From the NCBI GenBank assembly GCA_964020085.1, contig OZ026598.1:5587524-5651523 (forward strand): a stretch of 64,000 bases of DNA, given 5' to 3'. Made by a program: the position numbers and the translations under genes. Every line of letters begins with the position of its first letter. The first letter of the stretch is position 1. A model generated the notes under the pieces. The model searched no databases. It was not told where the DNA came from and was given only the letters and a program-made list of their open reading frames with translations. Shown here piece after piece: positions 25,301-37,300 of the stretch. This DNA comes from Micromussa lordhowensis. Lineage: Eukaryota > Cnidaria > Anthozoa > Scleractinia > Lobophylliidae.

Positions 25301-28300
25301 TGAAAACTCTTTCAAATTGCACTCGCCTAAAGGCTCGGCAATTTTGAGAAAATTTTCAAATATCACTTGGTAGTGGAAATCGTTAATTGCACTTGCATTC
25401 ATATTACCTATACCTAACTGAATTTCTCCCTAGTTATCGCTATTTCATGTCTGCACATACCATGTGGCACCCGGTCGTTTTCTTCCATGGCCTGCATGAT
25501 TTTTTGCTGCTTAGTAAGCTGCTGAGCAGATTTCTTGTGATCCACGCGATCACTGTTGATTGGTGTGAACTTCTTTCTCGAAAGAAGCCAGGAATGTTTA
25601 ATAAACTTCCACAGAATACACAGGGTGATCATTCCTCCAAAGGCAGCCGCGGCATAGATCATGGGCGTTATGTCGACTGTCAGCGGAGGCATACCCTCTG
25701 TTGGGGGATAGGGCTTGGAGGGTATGGGCGCTTCGTGTAGACTATATGAAGTACCATCCATGGCCGATAGCATGAATAAGGAGGAGATAACACGCCCATC
25801 CCACAATGGGATATCAAGTGAATTGTTAAGTTGTAGCTGTCGAAGTAACTCCAGAGACATTTCAAGGTGTGTAACGTTCTTTCCATAGACCGTCATGTTA
25901 GCAGCCAAGCTGTCACATGTCGCATCATTTGAATTTCCTTGGTATTCGTACGAGTCGTACGAATTGTACGATTTGTCTTTTGGATTATTTTTGTTTTTAG
26001 ATTTTCCGTTCATCCTACCCCCTACAGCCAAGCGCTTGGCGCGGTGATGAGCCCTGATACCCTCCACGTCCACCCCGCAGTAAGGCCGCTGACCAGTATT
26101 ACAGCTGGTATCTGTTACTGTGACTTGGCCCAGTGGCATGCCGGTTAGGCTTTTTATTCCTTGTTTAAGCGAGTTATTTAAGTCGTCCCCTTCGTTAGAA
26201 AACGGATTGCATTCCAATACAAACACGAGTAGTATTCTAAAATATCTGGTTGGTAGATCAATCTCTGGATCTGTACCTGTAAAGAAAACAGAGGTTTAAC
26301 GTCATGATTGGAATAGACCTTAAAAATGTCCAGTGGTAACACAGTGCGACCAACTACGAGCTCCAAGGGGTTTCCAATCCCTCACTTGACGAATTTAGTG
26401 GATGCGCGGTGTTTAGCGCGCTAGAGTCCGGATAGAGTGGTCTGGGTTCGAGCCCTGGCCACAATCCTCGTTCCCAGAGCCGTTTCCCCCAAGCCAGGAA
26501 AACGGTTATAGGAAGGAGGTTGCCCTGACCAGGGTCATTGTGTTGGGTTTTGGGCAAGACACTTAACTCATGCAGTGCCTCGCTCCAGCCAGATGTAAGA
26601 ATGTGTAGCGACATATTTAATGCTGGCGGAGGTAAGCCTGCGATGGACTAGCATCCCATCCAAGGGGGAGTGGAAATACATGAGTCCTAGTCGCTTCATG
26701 CTACAGAGACTCGGATAGGGTCCGGCTGTATGGGCCACTGGCCTGATGCAGAAATCTTATTGGCTTCTTTTTTCGCAACACGCTTTTGCCCCACCTACCT
26801 CCCTTTGGGCAACGTTTACCCTCTTCATCATATACGTTAAACCTCCTAGTCTCTCTACTGACAATGAGTGACTTTTGTGGCTATTCAAACCATACTACAA
26901 TCGACTGATAACAACTGTTTCTCATGAAACTGAAACTTGGGGTCCGTAACTGAGTTATGGACTCCCGCATTGACGATTTAGTTTCTGAATGTTTTCATAA
27001 CGAACAAGGAATTATTTCTCACCTCTTGTGGTGGGAGTAGAGGTGCTGCACTTGTTACAGCAGTAGCTTGAGTTAAGGGAACATAAACAGCAGGTCCACT
27101 GCGATGCATTTTCATTTTTAACCCCAGTTAAGTTTACAAACGCCCGCTGATCCAGACTATCGCAGGCGGAGCTGTTGTTTTCGGCACATGTGCAGGCGTT
27201 ATTAACCACCGGACATAGGTTTCTTGAAACAGTGCTGTTACATGAGCCCTAGAAAAACATGAAATGGTTAATAACTGCTCATCCACAATACAAAAAACAA
27301 ACAAAACTGCATGACACATAGAGGCCCTAGTAAAATTCCAATTATTAAAAACTGGATCATTGGCTTAGACATCATGGGTTATGAGCCATTATACCATGTT
27401 CTACATATATGGTAAGCATACGCGTGATTTTTTGCGCGTTTTTATTGCTATTGTAGTTTAGTTTTCTATATTTTGGGGGCATTTTTAATACAACAATCAT
27501 TCCACTCGCGCTTGTTTGATATGATTTTATAAAATAATTGAGCCACTAGGCGCGCTCTCATTGGTCGACGGGTGTGTTTAGATGAGAGTATGTAAACACG
27601 GTTGTGACGTTTTAGATTCGCGCGTGTTTTGAGAATTATTTTATAAAAGCAATAGAGCACTTTTTCATTGTTTATATAGCCTCATCTAAACACTCGGAGG
27701 GTTGGGAGAATTCTCGAAAGTTATGCAAACCCGAGACGTAGTCGAGGGTTTGCAGAACTGTGTCGAGTTCTCTTAACCCTCCTCGTGTTTAGATGAGGTT
27801 ATATAAAAAATGAAAAAGTGTTCTATTGCTCAATTAGTATAATTTCAGAGCTGAACAAAGAGTTTCCAGCAATCTGATTGGTTGAGCTATTCATACTATG
27901 ACGTTTTAGTAAATTCTCAGCTCCGACTATAGCATTTCTAGCTTTTTGATTGGCTAAAAAACTCCGACTATGAGCCAATAGTCGGAGTTTTACGTCATAT
28001 GGAAAATAGTGCGCCAAGTTTAAGAATTTTCCGCACAAGACGAAGTTTTCAACTTCAGCCCGTTATAATGGACGAAATAAAAATCGGTGGCAAAACCCGG
28101 TTTGAGAATTTACTAAAACAATTATTCCATTCGCCCTTGTTGCATATGAAGTGATTATAACCAACTCGCGCTACGCGCTCGTTGGTTATTTTATCACTCC
28201 ATATCCAACTCGGGCTCATGAAATAATTGTTATATATTCACCTCGCCTTCGGCGAATAATTTAAATAGTCCACGCGCGTTTGGAATAATGGTTAAATACA

Positions 28301-31300
28301 GTAGAACCCCGGTAACTCGAACTCTGAAGGGAAACGAAAAACAATTCGTGTTAGCGGGGGTTCGAGTAATCGGGGTCGATTGAATATCCAACTTGCCATG
28401 TTAATAATTGATAGTTTACTCAGTAAGTTTTCAGCACTTCAGTATACAGTACAGTGTAAATAAAACCTATCTCGTCAGAAACTGCGCTGTAGCACTGTTG
28501 TCTTTGTGACAGCTAGAGGCACCGCATCCGATATGACTCATAAGATTGGGAAATGACTGTCAAATATATAAACGGTCGGTTGCACATAATCAAATTGTTG
28601 TAGTGTTAGTTTTGAGTGTTTTTACTGATTTACACGACACGAAAAGCTAATGTGAGTGATGGGATGACATCCGTGGTGAATTACATGAACCAGAATTCGA
28701 GTTATCGGGGTAAATTTGATCAAGGGAAACGAACTTTAGTTCGAGTTAGCGGGAAATTCGAGTGGAGTTAAAAATGAATGATGGGGTCACATCCAAGGGA
28801 AATGGGACTTAGTTCGAGTTAGCGGGGAAGTTCGAGTTATCCGAGTTCGAGTTATCGGGGTTCTACTGTATCTATGGAGAAAATGTGAAGTTCTTATCAT
28901 AGAGTGGAAAGTCTACGCGTTTTGCCTTTTTCAGACGTGACAACCTTGTAAAGTTCTATAAAAACATGTTAAGGGTAAGATTACCGAGCAGTTGGTCAGT
29001 TAATTGGTTTGGCTTCACAATGAACTGCGCTAAATGTCTTTGGTGCCATGTTGGTGATGTCCCAAGCAATACAATTGACCCAGGAAGTCTCCTAAGCCCG
29101 TTTTGGTTAAATAAAAGCTCAGTTTTAGGTTTCTATCATCATTTATTTATATAGCTTTATTAAAAACAAGGTAATTTCAATTTTTGTAATGTTTCTATCA
29201 TAAAACAGAAATTTGAAAAAAACATGATTAAAACATCTAAAAAAATAAATATGAACTGCTTTGCCTTTGGGATTTTTCAAGAAAAATATTCTTGGTTATT
29301 TTCACATTGTCTACATGATAAGAGCCTCGAATAATATAGCCTGAGCGGGGTAAACCTTGCTTATTAAAACTTTAGACATTTTGTGTTATCTATTGACGCC
29401 AAGTGTTCAATGTGATTGACTTTTAAAATCGAGGATGCAGCGCGAATTCTTCATAAATTCCCCAGCTTTCTAAGTATTCTTACAAAAAGTTCTTCGATGG
29501 AATTTTTGCCCACGAAATAACGGACTTAGAGCTAGAAGATTTGGATGATGAAAATGATTATAAAGTTAAAATACTAAATTTGTTTACCTTCGGCTATTTA
29601 TAGAACTTCAAAATGTCTGGTACTTTGTTCACTTGCCAGTTTTTCTCTCCCAACAAAGAGCTTGAAAGCGGGGAGCGAGATTAATTAATCAGTGAAAAAC
29701 CGTCGCTACGTATTCAAAACTGTCATTGAAATAAAAAATTCATAACCTCCCTTGCTTTGTTGGAGACAAAAACATCGTTTTCTTTTCTTGTCTTTTTTTA
29801 CTTCGCATGATTATTAAAAGAATCTCTATTAAATGATGCTCGATTTTCGGTTTACAGATTTTTGTAGGCAGCTATTTGGAGAAAATTCTTAAAATCCACC
29901 CTTTTCCCATTGATGCCTCCATTGAAACTTAGAACCTGACCGCAAAATGGCGATTGTAACCAGCCTGATTTATATACTCGCTCACTTCAGCTGCATATTG
30001 TTTTGTTCCCTTAAATTAATTTAACTTAATTCTCAAGGCTCTCCATTCATATAGTCTGAATGAAGGTGAAAATTGTTTTTGTCTGAACTGCGCTTTATTC
30101 AAATTTATAGCCAAAATTCTCGTAACCTCTATTTTCGCGTTTTAGAGAAAGAAATTTCTTGTACATTTTAGGGAATTAGCGATAAAATCTTCTAAGCTGC
30201 CTCACACAACTCTGCTGATTGACTGTTGTTACAATGGTGACAATGGTACATTTACATTGTCGATTGAACTCTGTTACAATTGTTCCATACAAATACAAAC
30301 TGATAACCGACTTTTTACATTTATCAAGATGAATTTTTCGTTGGATTGAATAGTCGCTCTCTCCATATCTTCATAATTGTTTGATTCAGTAGTTACAAAC
30401 GACACTTTCCAAATATTCGCCGATTAAAATTTAAAACTTTGTAATCGCCTTAAAATCGACCATAAAATCACATATTCGTTTCTCGCTAATTAGGTTGGTT
30501 TTGTTCTTCGTATCAACGCAAAGAAAGAGAAAGAAAACCGTCTGCCGTTTTCAGAACAGAGAATTGTTTGAGTTATAGCAAAGAAGTTTTCTCTTTTTGC
30601 GCGAGGAAGCCTCTTTCACGATAGACAAAATATTTCAGTATTTATAAGGAATAAATTTTCCGACTAAAGTGGGAGTATTGAAGGTTCGGGTTTTATTTGT
30701 ATAATGACTTTAAATTCGAAATCCTCGCCCTCAAATTTGTCGAGATCATTTTTCAAAGATGGCCTTTTTCAGTTGGCGCTTTAATTCTTTAAATTTTTTC
30801 TCACACTCAAAGGAACGTGGCAAGTTTTTATGCGGAACTGAAACCATTACATCATGTATATATATGCAAAGCAACTCTCCCAGATTTCACAATATCCGTA
30901 GTCCAATCATTACAGCATAAATTCGGCATGTTCTTACTGCCGATACAGCCCGATGAGACGAGTTTTAACGTTATTTTCTTTAAGCAAAAAAGAAAGCCTG
31001 AACGCTTAAAATGGATCAGCTATGGTAAATGGTTAATCGATATACGAAATAAAATCTAAGCCAAAAAAAACTGGCTTTTTCCTAACGCGCAGGCCTTTGT
31101 ATCCAAGATGTTTGCTTTTGACGCCAACAAGCTCGCTTTATTTAATTCGTTAAATCTCAAGATTTAGGGATTAAGAAAGGCTTGCTTTTCCCCTGGAAGA
31201 AAAAAAAAACCGGTATTTAAAAGAATATCACAGTCATTACCTGAGGACAAGTTTGGAAAACACCTGGGTCTAACACTGAACATCCCGCGAACAGCGTAAA

Positions 31301-31488
31301 CGTATAAACACCTAAACGAGAAATGAAAATTTCGGTCGGTCAGTGAAAAAGCTGAATTAGATTCGTGAATGGCTGTTTCTTCAATTAAGGATTCAATTTT
31401 CGTGTACAAAATCAAGCTTATATGTATTAGGCTAGCAGTGTTACTTACAGTGTAAAAGAACTTTGGTTAAACATGGTCCGCCAGACAT
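22371..31488 (-). CDS. Unrecognised 1,013-aa type I membrane protein, five exons
   Basis: Exons in transcript order: 31488-31449, 31311-31241, 27248-27023, 26276-25461, 24259-22371. All four junctions have GT-AG borders and matching phase, and the summed length is a multiple of three. Exons 1-2 encode a signal peptide (MSGGPCLTKVLLHCVYTFTL...). Residues about 38-112 are Cys-rich (CTCAENN, WTCCLCSLNSSYCCNKC). Residues 191-194 are RAKR, a furin-type site. A transmembrane segment spans about 315-338. The cytoplasmic tail is mostly one 1.9-kb exon rich in Lys and Ser, with RRKS at several places and a duplicated module of about 55 residues (about 774-829 and 835-890), each made of a Lys block, an acidic Ser cluster and LDV. 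No family was recognised. The model is strong; function is unknown. Confidence 0.8.
26391..26758 (+). mobile_element. tRNA-derived SINE, family S copy 1
   Basis: The head has GTGTTTAGCGCGCTAGAGTC and the B box GGTTCGAGCC. The body has the family blocks GGGCAAGACACTTAACTC and CTAGCATCCCATCCA. About 75 bases beginning ACAATCCTCGTTCCCAG interrupt the body relative to the other copies. It lies in an intron of the membrane-protein gene, antisense to it. Confidence 0.75.
27520..27830. mobile_element. Foldback element, family C copy 1
   Basis: The inverted arms include AGCAATAGAGCACTTTTTC and GCCTCATCTAAACAC, mirrored on the other side, with a GACGTAGTCGAGGGTTTGC centre. A flanking part contains CATTGGTCGACGGGTGTG. 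The same parts in opposite orientation make up 50313-50613. Confidence 0.7.
28100..28270. repeat. Inverted repeat (foldback) centred on CGCGCTACGCGCTCG
   Basis: Arms around AAACAATTATT...GTGATTATAACCAACTCG are mirrored by CGTTGGTTATTTTATCAC...AATAATTGTT. No coding potential. Confidence 0.55.
28299..28868. mobile_element. pogo/Tigger-like MITE with TA duplication
   Basis: It starts CAGTAGAACCCCGGTAACTCG and ends with the near-exact reverse complement. TA sits immediately outside both ends (28297-28298 and 28869-28870). The subterminal motif TTCGAGTTA[TG]CGGGG recurs several times inside. No transposase ORF is seen in 570 bp. Confidence 0.7.
29160..31240. other. AT-rich intron sequence, nothing recognised
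   Basis: This part of intron 2 of the membrane-protein gene holds no repeat family or exon that could be supported. A short ORF at 30817-31059 (+) has no recognisable motif. Confidence 0.5.
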
Positions 31489-32180
31489 GATTCCGCAGCG
31501 AAATGGAAAATGCTCACGGTTGAATTTCAGTTAGACGCCATCCGGCGTGGCTACGACGTAAATTTGCTCTTTCCAGACACTCTTATTACCAACTGGCTTC
31601 CTTTGATAGTGTGAAGTAAATGCGATATTTGGGGTTAGTTCCAAACCAAATTAAATTCCCAGTTTCTACGGCCTTTCATTGGTTGCGAAACGGCAAATCA
31701 CGAATAAATGATGTTTTGGGGAAGCGCAATATTATGCTCAGGGAATGACGTCCTGTCATTGGCTAATAACTTGTTTGGTTTGGAGGGGGCTCACCTGCAA
31801 ATTCTGTCCCACATCAAAAGGGTTTCTTGTCAACGAGCCAGCTGTATAAACATGAAGTAGTCTCACTTCGCTTTTTTCCCTCTCGATTGCATGCTCACAA
31901 AGTTCAATAACGTTATGCAGAAGATATGACGTCTTGGCCTTTCAATATCGGAAAATCTGGGATGTTAATTGAAATTTTGTGTGCTATCTTTTAGGTACCA
32001 TTGTTAAGAGGGCTTTTGAATATTGACACTTGCCTGTCATCGCTTCCTTTTGATAGGTCTCCATTCTCAACGTCATTAATCGTCTGAAATTGAATGGCTT
32101 CGTTATCCATTTTTGCAAGTAAACAGCGCAATGCAAAGTCCGCACTGCTTCCATTTTCATTTAACGAGCAAATACCAGAG

Positions 32181-32366
32181 TAGTCGTATAAAAGGCTGAA
32201 AAGCGTTAAAAAGTGTCAAATTTGGTACAATGACCTAAACGTTTCGGGCTTGGCCCTTCTTCAGTAGGTGATTTATCACCTACTGAAGAAGGGCCAAGCC
32301 CGAAACGTTTAGGTCATTGTACCAAATTTGACACTTTTTAACGCTTTTCAGCCTTTTATACGACTA
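32181..32366. mobile_element. Palindrome with hammerhead-like core in each arm (Penelope-like remnant)
   Basis: Two 91-base arms are exact or nearly exact inverted copies around a four-base centre (32272-32275). Each arm carries CTGAAGA, a GGGC/GCCC hairpin, GAAAC and, six bases on, GTC. That order matches the conserved core of hammerhead ribozymes (CUGANGA, helix II, GAAA, short helix III, cleavage after GUC), which Penelope-like retroelements are known to carry. A stem I beside the core was not evident. It lies between the membrane-protein and YEATS4 genes. Confidence 0.6.
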
Positions 32367-32583
32367 TTCGACAGTGTCACGCATCGCATGAGTTTTTTTG
32401 CTCAATCCTACTGAAATACCAGAGTAGTTTATGATCTCACCACATCGTCATTGTAAATTACGGAAACACTATCAATGACTCAGTCGGTTTGTTTCGAGTT
32501 TGTTCTATTAAAGTTTCAACCGATTTCCCGTCACTTACTTCATGTTATAACACAATTTGAAATTTTGATCAGCTGAAAGCGGG

Positions 32584-32838
32584 TTACAGTTGCGACTACT
32601 CCAACCGAGGTCACCCAACAAAAAGTTCCACAAATTTATCAAATAAAAATCGCGGAGGTTAACAAAAGTTTTCCAGCAAATTAACTTTGTAATCAAGCTG
32701 TACATCACAAAGGCAACAGATTTGTGGCCATGTTGGATAATTTGTCAGAAAAACTATTGTTAATCTCGACGATTTTCATTCGTTAAATTTGTAGAAAATT
32801 TTGTCGGGTAGCCTTGGTTATAGCAGTCGCACTGTAAA
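32584..32838. mobile_element. Foldback MITE, family A copy 2
   Basis: It starts TTACAGTTGCGACTACTCC and ends with the reverse complement of TTTACAGTGCGACTGCTA. Arms and internal blocks (CACAAATTTA, CGCGGAGGTTA) match copy 1 at 295-525. Confidence 0.7.
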
Positions 32839-32839
32839 T

Positions 32840-34350
32840 TTCACGCTAAAAACTCCTAGGCATACTGATCGCAAATTGCTGATTGTTCCGATATCAGGTT
32901 CGAGGTACAAATTAACGTCTAATTCACAAGACTGGCAAAGAATATTGTTTATTGAACCATATTGACGTTGATTTATGATTCCGGGCTATGCCGGGTTGTC
33001 CAATATCACGAGAAACCATCGCTTTCAAGTCGCAAACCCATCTTATAATTTACCGCTAAATATATAAATAGTACACAGAACACGATGTACAATTTAGTTT
33101 TACCCTCAAAATTAGCAAGTAGTAGACTCGCTTCTAGGATGAAAGGATAGCAAACTTTAGAGCCTGAATAAACACAGAAGACCGGAATGATTTGACTCCA
33201 AGAATAGACAATATACTCTATACAGAGATAGGTTTGAGTTACCCACCACTTACCACTACACTCTTCTTTATATAATATACCTAATGAGAATATCGAGGTT
33301 GAAATTTGCGAAATTTTAACAACTATTTTAAGAATAAACCCGAGACTGAGATTTTCAAAAGAAATAGAACTTTGTGTTGAAAATTTGTTAATACAGTACA
33401 GCTATGTTTTTAACTAAAACGCATAAAATTCTTATTTTCTCTAAACGGTAAAACCAGTCAAAAACGACAAACTCAAGAATTCTGTGTCACATTAGGCTTA
33501 TTGCTTTCAGTCTGGCTCCAAAATTACTTCAGCTCATCAATGTCATGATGTGGCAGATAATCTGACGTTTCATCGGCATAGCTCACTTTGTATTCCTTTA
33601 TCTAATCTAAGAATATGCACTAGAATATTTTCAGCAATTTGCTGGAAAAAATTTTCTTATAGAAAAAAAAAAAATGCAATGCGTTTTCGTTCATACGACA
33701 GGATCAGTAAATGTCCGTTTGAGTGATAGGCGAAAATGCAACAGTGAAACCGATTGACGAAAATACATCAACCAGGTTTTATCTATCTGGATTTTTGCGG
33801 ATCAAATCTGAAGGATAATTAGGTAGAATAATACACATATTGAATAATTTGTATAATAACATGGAACAATTTATGAAAACAATATCTATGCTTTTCCAAA
33901 TCTTAAAGACTGATCAAAAGGCAAGCTTTTTATAAGCCTAAGACTTAACATTTATGCACTGGAAATACATGCAGTACAGTTAAGTTTATTTAAGTGTCTT
34001 TCGTTCTGACGTTAGAAAAGAAAGATAAAAAAGAAAGTTGCATTACTCGTAAGAGCTTTCCTTTCCACCGTAATGTGCAATATATTCGGTTCATATTTTA
34101 CAAAACGACTGCACGAGAAGTAGATAAATTATGTTCTTACGTAATGCCTTTGTTGCTCAGATTTTCTCTATTTGATCGATAAAATAGCCTGAGCTCGCGT
34201 TACTTTTTCAGCTGAGTGTTTCTAAGAAACAATCAAATACTGATGACGACAAGCTGGAATAGCAACTTCCGACGTGCTCGATAATAATCGGAAACCATAA
34301 CCGAACATTATCGGAAAATCTTCGGATAATTTCCTGAAAACAGCACTTCT
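32840..34350. other. Downstream flank of YEATS4, nothing recognised
   Basis: AT-rich sequence without a supported exon or clear repeat end. Confidence 0.45.
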
Positions 34351-37300
34351 TCATTGTAAAACAGCCGGCGCTGTGGTGGACTCCTGGCTCTCTTGATCTT
34401 GTTGTTCCAGTTTAGCTATTTCAGCTTTCATTTGGTGAATGGCGTCATTGCAGACCTTAAGCTTCTCGTGCAATTCGCTGATTTCTTTGCCGATCTTTTG
34501 CCGGGCACCGCCAATGGAAGCCGTCGTTCTTTGTTCAATTTCAGCCCCTTTGTGGAAAAGAAAGCAAAACTAAACGTTTATTAGCGATTAAGGAAGTTCC
34601 TTGGGCTACTCTCAGACTGAGTGTCTTGTAATTCCGCTAACGATAAAAGAGAGTATGAACACTCCAACACTACTCTGGAGGAATTTGAAAACGGAGGTTT
34701 CACTTTGAAAACGCATAAAATGTTTTCCGTCCACAGAACGCCAGAGGAATTTAAAAACACATCGATGACCGGTCATTGTGGATTTGTTTGAGGAAAACTC
34801 GGTCAAGGAAATAACAAGATGATCGTGACGCTATCGATTTCGCAAAGCTCCGTCTTCAAAATGTTTTCCATCAGCCACTTGAAAACGAAAAGCCAGCGTT
34901 TTAAATTCCTCCGGTTTCATGAGCGTTTTCGAAAAGCTCCGTTTTCGTGACGGATTAGTGTGGACGGTAGGCCTAACCGTAGAAATAAAGCTGCGTTTTC
35001 AAATTCCTCCGGTGTAGTGCGGATGTTGCCTAAAACACATTGACCATCACAAGAAATTCAGTGATTATTTGTTTCAAAGTTGCCATAGGTTAGGAACTGT
35101 TCAGGAAAAAAATCCTTCAAGCTCAGGGAAATGTCAGGAAATGTATTTTTAGTCAGGGAAAATTGACATTTTGAAATAAAGTACAAAAGCATTGACCATC
35201 ATAAGAAATTCAGTGATTATTTGTTACGCAGTTTCCATAGGTCAGGAACTGTTCAGGAAAAAATTCTTCAAGCTCAGAGAAATGTCAGGAAATTTATTTT
35301 TAGTCAGGGAAAATTGACATTTTGAAATAAAGTACAACAGCATTGACCATCACAAGAAATGGATTATTTGTTTCAAAGTTGCCAGAGGTCAGGAAATGGT
35401 CAGGGACAAAAATTCTACGGTCAGGGAATTTAATTTTGAGTCAGGGACAATTGACATTTTGAAGAAAAGTCAGGGAAAATTGAAATCATAACACCACTGA
35501 TTTAATACTTTTGAAGTGTTCAAGGAACATTTTAGGACACTGTGATTTCAAGGGTGCTTGACAATGAATTTGTCGAGAACATATCAGTCTTAAATAAATG
35601 GGTGGAAAGGTCAGCTGTAAGGAAGCTGCTAATCTCAAATTGTCTTATTTGTTTGGTCAGGGAAATGTTGCTTTATCAAGGAAAATTCGGGGAGTTCTTG
35701 AAAGTCTGCGGCGAGAGTGTGTTTACTTACAATCTGACTCGTGTTTTATTGGTGGCAGCTGTCTTGCACTCAGTAAGCACTGGTGCATCATCTGCGTGGG
35801 ATCTTGGAAAATCTGGAAAACAAAACAACATGAAATTTTACAATATTCCAATTCTACTATTGTAACATTTTGCTAAAGATTAAAAATCTTAATCAGACTA
35901 TTCACTAAGAAAGAATTTTGCAAGGCTAGTTGTGTCTACTGGAAAAGTCCTCTGTTGACCTAAATAAAACTTGGGAACAGAAGTACCATTTAAGATTTGA
36001 TCTAATTTGAATAAACTACTCCAATAAAACATACATTGTGGGACATCCAGTAGCCTCATGGTTAGTACACTTGGTGTGTGATCGAGCGGCCCAGGTTCAA
36101 GCCCTGGCTGGGGACATTGTGTTGTGTTCTTGGGCAAGACACTTAACTCTCACAGTACCTCTCTCCACCTACAGCTGTAGGTGTATAAATGGATACTGGC
36201 GAATTTAATGCAGGGGGGCACACCCTAGAATGGACTAGACTCCCATCCAGGGAGGGGTAGAAATATTCCTGATTGCTCCATGTTACAGAAACCAGAGTTA
36301 AGCTCCAGCCTGATTAGCCCCTTGGCTTGTACAGAGACTTTACCTAGAGCATACATGCATGATCAACGTCTATGTGAAGTTCACTTAAGCAAAGCATGCA
36401 TTTTTAGCTGTTAGGTATGAAGTAAATGGCTTAGTCAAGCAGTAATAATAATTATTTATTGTTCTTGACTTAAACTGAAATTTAGCATTCATAGAGAAAT
36501 GCATCTTCCTTTCACCATGTAGTATCATTACAGGATTCCAGTATTTAGTGGCTGAATTTACAGCCTAATAACCATAGACAGTGAATTCAAAATGAGCCAT
36601 TCTGTTGGTCCATCTAAAAACAGCCTTATTTCACTTACAATCTCATCATAGAACTCAGAAACCAACTGCTTCTTTCCTGAGGCAAGAGCAGATTCTGTTT
36701 GGAAAAGCTTCAAAAGATGATAAAATGTCACCTGAAAAGAAAAAAAAAAGAAAAAAAGGTTAACAAAGTTCTTCTCTCATAGGAAATCCCATACTAGGCT
36801 AAATATAGGAGTTTTCAAATTCAGCTTTTGTATACTGATATTTGCTATCTTTCACATCATCTTTTCATCTTTTTTTTAATACCATTAAATTCAGATACGC
36901 CTATCATACAAAATAACATTTAGATACATGTATCATACAAAATGCCCCCCTTTATATTTTTAACATAATTATACTACAGAAAGTTTAAATTCAATAACAG
37001 AAGACGAAAATAATGATGCAAGCAAATTAATAAAAAAATATTATTGCATACATGAAAGAAAAATAATTTGTTAGAAATCTAACTCAGGAAAGAGAAGAAA
37101 ACATCTGTTGCAGGACTGATGATTGTTGCAGTTGTGACTGAACTAACCGGTCTCTCAGCCTGATCCATGAAGAATATTTTGATCTGTATTTCAAATTCTC
37201 CCCAGCCTGACTCATTCACTTCATATGGAGGCTTTGTTACAACTGTTCAATAAGAAAACCAAAAATGTTACTTAGTCTACCCTTACTTTTCCTGGTATAT

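Noticed and set aside
25387..25740. 117-aa plus-strand ORF
   Set aside because: Antisense of the membrane-protein exon 25461-26276.
30817..31059. 80-aa plus-strand ORF
   Set aside because: No family resemblance and no splice context; it lies antisense in an intron.
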